From Vulcanimicrobiota bacterium (GTDB lineage Bacteria; Vulcanimicrobiota; Vulcanimicrobiia; Vulcanimicrobiales; Vulcanimicrobiaceae): a stretch of 64,000 bases of DNA. The notes beneath the pieces were generated by a model that saw nothing but the letters and a program-made list of their open reading frames with translations, searched no databases and had not been told where the DNA came from. Every line of letters begins with the position of its first letter. Within the stretch, counting starts at the first letter, position 1. Positions 59,058 through 64,000 of this stretch are shown here, in pieces. The stretch lies in NCBI GenBank assembly GCA_013036095.1, contig JAAXCW010000004.1:1-64000 (forward strand). Reading direction: 5' to 3'. The translations under genes and the position numbers were made by a program.

Positions 59058-59905
59058 TATGCGTTGACCTTCTCTTTGAGCGCCGGGAGCTCGCCGGCGA
59101 GGAAACGTGGAAAGTCTTCCAACGAAAATTGCAAGCCGCTCCAAAACGGCCCGAAGATTGCGTACTTCGCGCTGACTTCGTCAAAGCGCATCTCATAAAT
59201 CAGTTTCTTGAAGACCAGCGGATCGTCGGCGTAGAGATCGACGCCCCATTCGTAGTCGTCGAAGCCGACCGACCCGGAGATGACCTGCGTCACCAAGCCG
59301 TGAAACGTCCGGCCGATCTTCCCGTGATCGAGCATGAGCCGGGCGCGGTCGGCGTACGGCAGCGTATACCAGTTTTCGCCTTCGGCGCGTTTTTTGTCCA
59401 TTGGATAAAAACAAACGTAGCGCCGCGGCGGCACCTTCGCCCACAGCCGCTCGGCGTTGCGCGGGTTTTTCTCTTGTTCGGCGAGCAGGTCGTCGAAAGC
59501 CGAGTTCCATTCAGGCGAATGGGGTTTGAGATCGCGCTCTTTTAAGGTGGCGTGGATCTTCCCGGTTGCATCGTACAATCCGAGCTCGAGCACGGAAACG
59601 TACGAGTCGCGCGGCTGCAGATAGTCGAGCAACTCCAACCGGTCGACCACGGTCTGCGCTTGGGCCAACCCATCATAGCTCTTAGCATAATGCGTCAGCA
59701 TGAGATCGGCTTTATGTCCGACCAGCTGCGCTAATCCGAGATCGCCCTCGCCGCTTTTGAGCTGCGCGAACGCATCGCCGGCCTCTTGCGCGATGCGCTC
59801 CTGTTCTTCGTCGGGAATCAGCGCCCAGCGGCGGCGGTCGAAGCCGAACATCCGGTGGAGAATCCACCAGCCTTCGAGCGATTCGGGAACGTCGGGATGG
59901 CGCAT
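59057..59905 (-). CDS. hemQ: Coproheme decarboxylase (chlorite dismutase family)
   Basis: 282 residues, the final enzyme of the coproporphyrin-dependent haem pathway, converting coproheme III to haem b. Family motifs are clear: VCFYPMDKKR, NWYTLPYADRARLMLDHGKIGRTFHG, then VTQVISGSVGFDDYEWGVDLYADDP with Gln where true chlorite dismutases have the distal Arg, and a C-terminal YAIFGPFWSGL. Presence of HemQ indicates a Gram-positive-like haem route. Its ATG overlaps the panE stop. Confidence 0.93.
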   Translation of the reverse strand: MRHPDVPESLEGWWILHRMFGFDRRRWALIPDEEQERIAQEAGDAFAQLKSGEGDLGLAQLVGHKADLMLTHYAKSYDGLAQAQTVVDRLELLDYLQPRDSYVSVLELGLYDATGKIHATLKERDLKPHSPEWNSAFDDLLAEQEKNPRNAERLWAKVPPRRYVCFYPMDKKRAEGENWYTLPYADRARLMLDHGKIGRTFHGLVTQVISGSVGFDDYEWGVDLYADDPLVFKKLIYEMRFDEVSAKYAIFGPFWSGLQFSLEDFPRFLAGELPALKEKVNA

Positions 59906-60882
59906 TAGGCTTTGGCGAGCGCGCGCACGCGCTTGACTTCGGCGGCGACTTCGCCCGCGAGCGTATCGGGATGCTCACGGTATTTGGCCCAGAGTTGCGG
60001 CATGTGCGCGATATCTTCGAGCACGCGCGCATAGACGGCGTTGACGGGCGTGCGCACGTGATGATCGCGCCCTGCGCAAGCCACTGCGCCGTTGAGATAA
60101 TCCACTTCGGTCTGCGCGCGTCCGGCGCGTAGATCGAGCAACAGCGAGGGCGGCTTGGTCCCGCGCGCGCCCGCCACGCGGCCCGCGAGCAGCTTGCGCG
60201 AAACCGGACTAGGCAGCGTGGCAATGCCCTGCATCGCGCGCACCGGGTAGCGCGGCAAGTCGATCGGCGAGATGCCCATCGCATGCATAACGGCGCGCAC
60301 CTCGCGGATCGCGCGAATCTCCAGCGTGAAGATCTCGTCGTAATGCACCAAACGGTTGGGAAGCACGTTGAGAATCGCACAGCTCGCATTGGCCACGATG
60401 TTGAGCGCCAGCTTCGACCACTTGAGCGCGCGCCAATCGCCCACGATCTGCACCTTGAGCCCCGTGCTCGCGAAAGCGGCCGTCAGCCAGTTGTACGCAT
60501 TTTTTCCAAGCGGCGCAAATGCGAGGCCGCCTTCTTTGGTCGCGCGGCCATGCCCGTTTCCGCTGTCGCGGCCGACGGGAACCGTGAGCGCCGCGGCGAC
60601 CACGTTATCTTCGCCGAATGCTTCGGCCAGTTTCCCTTCGTTGCCGATCCCGTTTTGCGGGCTGACGAAGACGCATTTCTGCGGAAAGGGGATCGCTTTT
60701 CTCAGCGTTTCGATCGCGCCCGGCGTGTCGTACGATTTCACGGCGACGATCGCGACGTCAGCGTCAACCGGAGTGACGTCGGAAAGATTGCGCGGCGCGT
60801 AGGTCACTTCAACGTTAACGCTCTGCAGCAAATCGCCCAAGTATGTGCCGACGGCGCCGGCACCAACGATGTATACCTTCAT
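59905..60882 (-). CDS. panE: Ketopantoate reductase (ApbA/PanE family)
   Basis: 325 residues from the ATG at 60882. NADPH-binding Rossmann start [17 protein letters not shown], then [23 protein letters not shown], and in the C-terminal domain [18 protein letters not shown], the Lys/Asn region of PanE. It would reduce 2-dehydropantoate to pantoate in coenzyme A synthesis; some relatives have other substrates. The start overlaps dut (ATGA). A longer frame upstream runs antisense-like through dut and is not used. Confidence 0.87.
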   Translation of the reverse strand: MKVYIVGAGAVGTYLGDLLQSVNVEVTYAPRNLSDVTPVDADVAIVAVKSYDTPGAIETLRKAIPFPQKCVFVSPQNGIGNEGKLAEAFGEDNVVAAALTVPVGRDSGNGHGRATKEGGLAFAPLGKNAYNWLTAAFASTGLKVQIVGDWRALKWSKLALNIVANASCAILNVLPNRLVHYDEIFTLEIRAIREVRAVMHAMGISPIDLPRYPVRAMQGIATLPSPVSRKLLAGRVAGARGTKPPSLLLDLRAGRAQTEVDYLNGAVACAGRDHHVRTPVNAVYARVLEDIAHMPQLWAKYREHPDTLAGEVAAEVKRVRALAKA

Positions 60883-61325
60883 CCGGTGCTGCCGAATCCG
60901 GCGGTAGCGCGCCCGGTTTGCGGAAGATCGTCGATCAGGTCGAAGTGCGCGCGCGAAACCGGCGCGACGATCAGCTGCGCGATGCGTTCGCCGCGCCGCA
61001 CGACAAACGGCTCGGAACCGAGATTTGCAAGAACGACGCAGACCGGACCGCGATAATCCGCATCGATCGTGCCGGGTGAATTCAAACACGTAATGCCGTG
61101 GCGTAGCGCCAGGCCGCTGCGCGGACGGACTTGCGCTTCATAACCGGCCGGCAGCGCAATCGCAAATCCCGTCGGAACGAGCGCGCGCGCGCCGGGTTGC
61201 AGCGTCAGATCTTCAACCACCGCCGCGCAAAGATCCGCGCCGGCGGCATCTTCGCTCATGTATCTTGGAAGTGGAAGTCCTTCGCCTTCAGGCAGCCTCT
61301 TGACCGCGACCGTGACGGGAGCCAT
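60879..61325 (-). CDS. dut: dUTP diphosphatase
   Basis: 148 residues, trimeric dUTPase that keeps uracil out of DNA and supplies dUMP. All five motifs are visible: [45 protein letters not shown], and the C-terminal [11 protein letters not shown] that closes over the substrate. The ATG at 61325 lies seven bases after the nrdR stop on the same strand. Pairing with nrdR fits a nucleotide-metabolism theme. Confidence 0.96.
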   Translation of the reverse strand: MAPVTVAVKRLPEGEGLPLPRYMSEDAAGADLCAAVVEDLTLQPGARALVPTGFAIALPAGYEAQVRPRSGLALRHGITCLNSPGTIDADYRGPVCVVLANLGSEPFVVRRGERIAQLIVAPVSRAHFDLIDDLPQTGRATAGFGSTG

Positions 61326-61331
61326 GGCGGC

Positions 61332-61811
61332 TCACTTGGCAAGCAGCGATGCTAACTCTTCTTGAAAACTTTCGACGTCGCGAAACTGGCGGTAGACGCT
61401 GGCAAAGCGGATGTACGCAACCTTGTCGAGACTGCGCAGTGACTCCATGAGTTTCTCGCCGATCAGCGTCGCGGGAACTTCGCTTTCACCGCGCGCGAAG
61501 AGATCGCGCTCGAGCGAGGCGGCCACGGCCTCCATCTGCGCCTCGGAGACGGGGCGCTTTTCGCACGCCCGGCGCAAGCCCGCGAGGATCTTTTCGCGGC
61601 TGAACTGCTCGCGGCGCGCATCTTTCTTTACGACGAAGAGGCGCGGCGCTTCCATGCGCTCGTAGGTCGTAAAGCGATGCTTGCAGCGCGGATCGAGGCA
61701 CTCACGCCGGCGGCGCACGACGCTCTCATCGTCGCGCGAATCGACGACGCGGGTTTCGTTCTTGCGGCAGGTCGGACAAATCAGCGGCGCGTCCTCATCG
61801 GAGGCCCACAT
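61332..61811 (-). CDS. nrdR: Transcriptional repressor NrdR
   Basis: 159 residues from the ATG at 61811. Zinc ribbon (LICPTCRKNETRVVDSRDDE, then RRRRECLDPRCKHRFTTYERME; the second Cys pair has one extra residue) and an ATP-cone (FVVKKDARREQFSREKILAGL, RPVSEAQMEAV, VAYIRFASVYRQF). Represses ribonucleotide reductase genes according to ATP/dATP. A well-formed promoter lies 16 bp upstream, and a CCCACA-TAT-TGTGGG palindrome (61805-61819) covers the start codon and may be an autoregulatory box. Confidence 0.95.
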   Translation of the reverse strand: MWASDEDAPLICPTCRKNETRVVDSRDDESVVRRRRECLDPRCKHRFTTYERMEAPRLFVVKKDARREQFSREKILAGLRRACEKRPVSEAQMEAVAASLERDLFARGESEVPATLIGEKLMESLRSLDKVAYIRFASVYRQFRDVESFQEELASLLAK

Positions 61812-61826
61812 ATTGTGGGTCCCCTT

Positions 61827-61855
61827 ATTATAGACCACTATCCATTGAGGCGCAA
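61827..61855 (-). promoter_or_regulatory. Sigma70-type promoter of nrdR
   Basis: On the minus strand TTGCGC (61855-61850), a 17-bp spacer and a perfect TATAAT (61832-61827). The start point would fall around 61820, just before the palindrome covering the ATG, so the leader is very short. Confidence 0.7.
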
Positions 61856-62004
61856 AGACCGCCGCTCCCGGCATAGTGCCTGCGTAAAGAATCGGGTGCG
61901 GCCAAGCGACCGCCTTCTCGCCGTGGTACACTAAAGTTCGCAACTATACGGTTTGACCGCTCACGCGTGGTGGCCAATGCGCATTCTGCGGAGAGGCTAC
62001 GCTC

Positions 62005-62241
62005 ATGAAGAGCGCAGACGAACTTTGGAGCCGCCTCAAAGCGGCGGCCGAAGAGTTAGCGGTAAGCAGTCCGGGGCTAACCTATACGCAGGCCGAGAAC
62101 ATCGTCGTGCAGTTCAGCCGGTCGTCGCCGGACCCGCTTCCCGAAGACGCCCGCGTGTACTTGAGCATGCAGCTTCTGAACCTGGTGGCCAAGCACAGGC
62201 GGCGGTCGCACGCAAGCGCCGAGCCCCAGGCCAGCTCCTAA
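62005..62241 (+). CDS. Small hypothetical protein
   Basis: 78 residues, helical: MKSADELWSRLKAAAEELAV then LTYTQAENIVVQFSRSSPDP and VYLSMQLLNLVAKHRRR, with a basic Ser-rich tail. No family recognised. GGAGAGG lies about 10 bp upstream of the ATG, and a strong terminator follows directly, so it is probably a real monocistronic gene. It is divergent from nrdR. Confidence 0.65.
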   Translation: MKSADELWSRLKAAAEELAVSSPGLTYTQAENIVVQFSRSSPDPLPEDARVYLSMQLLNLVAKHRRRSHASAEPQASS

Positions 62242-62245
62242 AGAA

Positions 62246-62275
62246 AAAGCCGGCGGTCTTCCCGCCGGCTTTCAG
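62246..62275 (+). terminator. Rho-independent terminator
   Basis: AAAGCCGGCGG and CCGCCGGCTTT pair perfectly (11 bp) around TCTTC, followed by TTCAGTTTCT. It starts four bases after the stop of the small gene and also faces the DUF5679 gene on the other strand. Confidence 0.85.
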
Positions 62276-62295
62276 TTTCTGTAAGCCCGAGCGCT

Positions 62296-62445
62296 CTAGC
62301 TCGAGGCTCCAATTTTGAACATCTTCGTCCCGCATTCGGGGCACTTGCCCTCGGTGGCCGGACGGCCGTTCTTCATCGTGATTTGAACGGCGTCTTTGAT
62401 TTCACGCTTGGTCTTGCATTTCACACAGTACGCTTCAGCTGCCAC
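62296..62445 (-). CDS. DUF5679 zinc-ribbon-like protein
   Basis: 49 residues from a GTG at 62445 with GAGAGG eight bases upstream. AYCVKCKTKREIKDA and KCPECGTKMFKIG give two CxxC pairs joined by the conserved TMKNGRPATEG, the full DUF5679 pattern. A small zinc-binding protein of unknown role, possibly nucleic-acid binding. It lies convergent to the small gene at 62005 and antisense to sequence upstream of dprA. Confidence 0.88.
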   Translation of the reverse strand: MAAEAYCVKCKTKREIKDAVQITMKNGRPATEGKCPECGTKMFKIGASS

Positions 62446-62529
62446 GTTCGATTCCTCTCAAGACCGGTGCCGGCGATGGATAGCCCCTGCCGGGTTGGGG
62501 GCCCTATTCCCAGGCGTGCCCGACTTTCC

Positions 62530-62547
62530 CCCTCGTGGCCACGAGGG
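62530..62547. repeat. 18-bp perfect palindrome upstream of dprA
   Basis: CCCTCGTGG-CCACGAGGG at 62530-62547, between the divergent DUF5679 gene and dprA. It could be an operator or half of a cruciform; no partner copy was seen. Confidence 0.55.
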
Positions 62548-62610
62548 AGAGGCCCTCGGGGCGGCAGGGAGCCCCTTTCAGGCGGGCGCCTCGCGCGTGA
62601 TAGGGCCGTA

Positions 62611-63492
62611 GTGAACAAACCAGCGTGGCAATCCCGCGTGGTCTTCGAAACGCTGCGCGCTCCTAGGCCGCTTCCGGCGGTTTTCGATGGCCTTTGGGTG
62701 AGCGGCGAACTCACCGGATTGAGAATTCCGTGCGTTGCGGTCGTCGGCACGCGCGCGGCGAGCGAGTACGGGCGCAGCAACGCGAGGCGTTTCGCGCACG
62801 ATCTCGGCGCGTCGGGTTGCTGCATCATATCCGGGCTCGCATTGGGGATCGACGCGGCAGCCCATGAAGGCGCGCTCGACGCTGGGGCGCCCACAATCGG
62901 CGTGCTCGGCGGCGGACACGACCAGTTTTTTCCGCGCCGCAATCGGGCGCTCGCCGATCGGATAGTGGCGAACGCAGGCGCGGTGCTCTCGCCGTTTGCA
63001 CCGGAGCATCCGGCCATTCCGCATCAGTTCTTGCAACGCAACGGGGTCGTCGCGGCGCTGGCTGACGCGGTCGTGGTGATCGAAGCGCCCGCGCGAAGCG
63101 GCGCGCTCAACACCGCCGGCTGGGCGGCCGGCCGCATTCCGGTTTTTGCCGTACCCGGAGATATCGACCGTCCGCACTCGGCGGGCTGTCATGCACTCAT
63201 TCGCGACGGCGTCACGCTGGCGCGCAGCGCTCAAGACATTTTGGACGAGCTGCCGATCATGAAGCTCCCGATGGGCGCGCAACCCGAACGCTGCGCGCCG
63301 GCGGATCCGCTGCAAGCGAAGATTCTCACGATTCTCAACAGCGGCGAGACGGCGCTCGACGAGCTCTGCGCCGGCGCGGCCGTCAGCACGCCGGAGTTGC
63401 TGGCGGCGCTTTCCATGCTGGAGCTGCAAGGCGTCATCGAAGCGCGCGCCGGCCAGCGATATGCTATCGTTTCTGGCGGAAAGCGATGCTGA
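62611..63492 (+). CDS. dprA: DNA processing protein DprA
   Basis: 293 residues from the GTG at 62611; frames open further upstream run antisense to the DUF5679 gene. DprA loads RecA on incoming single-stranded DNA in transformation. The Rossmann-like domain shows VAVVGTRAASEYGRSNARRF, ISGLALGIDAAAHEGALDAG, IGVLGGGHDQFFPRRNRALA, VIEAPARSGALNTAGWAAGR and VFAVPGDIDRPHSAGCHALI, all conserved. The C-terminal winged helix (ETALDELCAGAAVSTPELLAALSMLELQG) is present; the N-terminal SAM domain is short or absent. Another competence gene in a genome whose comM is broken. Confidence 0.92.
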   Translation: MNKPAWQSRVVFETLRAPRPLPAVFDGLWVSGELTGLRIPCVAVVGTRAASEYGRSNARRFAHDLGASGCCIISGLALGIDAAAHEGALDAGAPTIGVLGGGHDQFFPRRNRALADRIVANAGAVLSPFAPEHPAIPHQFLQRNGVVAALADAVVVIEAPARSGALNTAGWAAGRIPVFAVPGDIDRPHSAGCHALIRDGVTLARSAQDILDELPIMKLPMGAQPERCAPADPLQAKILTILNSGETALDELCAGAAVSTPELLAALSMLELQGVIEARAGQRYAIVSGGKRC

Positions 63493-64000
63493 TCCGGGGC
63501 TCGACCGCGCCGCGAAGTTTTGGAATGTGGTGCTCCCAAAAGTCTTGCGCGCGGCCGCCCATAAAGAAAATGCTGCCCGGATCGAGCGCACAGGAGAACG
63601 TGCGGCGCGGACGCTTCTTGCTGCGCACGCGCATCTCGCGGACCGCGCCGAGGCTCACGACGGCGACGATCGCGTTCTCGATAAGATTTTCCGTGTGGTC
63701 GCTGTGCCACGAAACGCTGTCGTTGGAATCGCGGTAGTATTGAAAGGAAACGGAGTTAAAAGGCGCGTGCAAAAATGCTTCGACGCGCTTCCATACAGCG
63801 GCAACTTCGGCGGGCATGCCGCCTTCGCCGGAAAAGCGCGCGAGCAGGCGCGGAACCTCGACCGTGTGATCGTACATCCACATCGTCTCGTGCGACCATT
63901 CCAAATTCTTGGAAAAATGCTCGAAGAGCCGTTTGCTTTCGGCAGCGCTAAAAACAGCCGGATAGTACGCGATCTTGCCGGTCTCATCGTCGACAAACTC
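63464..64000 (-). CDS. AlkB-like 2-oxoglutarate/Fe(II) dioxygenase (5' end outside window)
   Basis: The frame is open to the window edge, so the start is missing. Visible: AYYPAVFSAAESKRLFEHFS, RLLARF, FNSVSFQYYRDSNDSVSWHSDHTE, where WHSD gives the His-x-Asp iron ligands, then GSIFFMGGRAQDFWEHHIPK with the distal His and EPRISIAFR with the 2-oxoglutarate-binding Arg. This fits AlkB/ALKBH family enzymes that remove alkyl groups from nucleic acids. The 3' end overlaps dprA convergently by 29 bases. Confidence 0.88.
   Translation of the reverse strand, partial: EFVDDETGKIAYYPAVFSAAESKRLFEHFSKNLEWSHETMWMYDHTVEVPRLLARFSGEGGMPAEVAAVWKRVEAFLHAPFNSVSFQYYRDSNDSVSWHSDHTENLIENAIVAVVSLGAVREMRVRSKKRPRRTFSCALDPGSIFFMGGRAQDFWEHHIPKLRGAVEPRISIAFRQKR

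Noticed and set aside
62383..62610. N-terminal extension of DprA from an ATG at 62383
   Set aside because: It runs antisense through the DUF5679 gene, has Arg/Pro-rich non-conserved sequence and lacks a ribosome site.
1..64000. tRNA, rRNA, riboswitch or CRISPR array
   Set aside because: Reading both strands I saw no cloverleaf with CCA-type end, no rRNA segment, no known aptamer core and no regularly spaced repeats. A covariance-model search was not possible.

Overview
The window is a high-GC bacterial chromosome segment of housekeeping genes, split by one large accessory island. No rRNA or tRNA is present, so placement is weak. The rplS/lepB/rbgA/rnhB/yraN/comM/dprA order, HemQ-type haem synthesis, duplicated signal peptidases and many secreted S53/S8 peptidases would fit a poorly cultured soil lineage such as Eremiobacterota/Vulcanimicrobiota (WPS-2). 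That is an impression, not a demonstrated assignment.

Left chromosomal arm (1-17.1 kb): the 3' end of trmD, rplS, three consecutive lepB-type signal peptidases, rbgA, rnhB and yraN, then an APC permease, a small membrane protein and a Usp-domain protein, mostly with overlapping start and stop codons. A secreted LolA-like gene follows. It converges on kup across a 148-bp nest of inverted repeats (7436-7583). Minus-strand genes then encode an RbsBAC-like sugar ABC transporter, a sodium:solute symporter and an S41-like secreted protein. The 5' part of comM reads away from them.

The main result is that comM is cut inside its conserved VKGQ motif. Its N-terminal 199 codons lie at 16503-17099 and the ATPase half resumes at 55862. 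Joining the two copies of the codon ggc removes 38,765 bp and restores one 511-residue ComM frame exactly. The insert (about 17.1-55.86 kb) is a genomic island whose two ends form in-frame hybrid ORFs with the comM halves. Cargo from left to right: a three-Cys-motif (DUF5131) protein and a divergent TcmP 5' end fused to a phospholipase C body; two predicted circularly permuted papain-like proteins (one with a crystallin-like tail); several membrane proteins; an orphan osmoprotectant-binding-like protein; small Asp/Gly/Pro-rich proteins; a plus-strand run with a YkuD-like enzyme, an aldonolactone-oxidase-like flavoprotein and a CPBP-like membrane protein; a LuxR-type regulator; two S53 peptidases, one S8 peptidase and one M16 peptidase; a possible secreted toxin/partner pair; and a cluster of three tyrosine recombinases resembling a recombinase-in-trio (RIT) element.

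Across the island, at least eight and perhaps ten related 16-bp palindromes (about TAGCYC-N4-GRGCTA) sit mostly 20-100 bp before cargo start codons. They suggest a shared promoter or operator, with the island LuxR-type protein as an obvious but unproven candidate binder.

Right arm (56.8-64 kb): a small coiled-coil ORF, a MarR regulator with a secreted protein, then a tightly packed minus-strand set (dut, a PanE-like reductase, hemQ, a DsbA-family protein, a GNAT), nrdR with its own promoter, a small plus-strand gene with a terminator, a DUF5679 zinc-ribbon protein, dprA, and an AlkB-like dioxygenase cut by the window edge.
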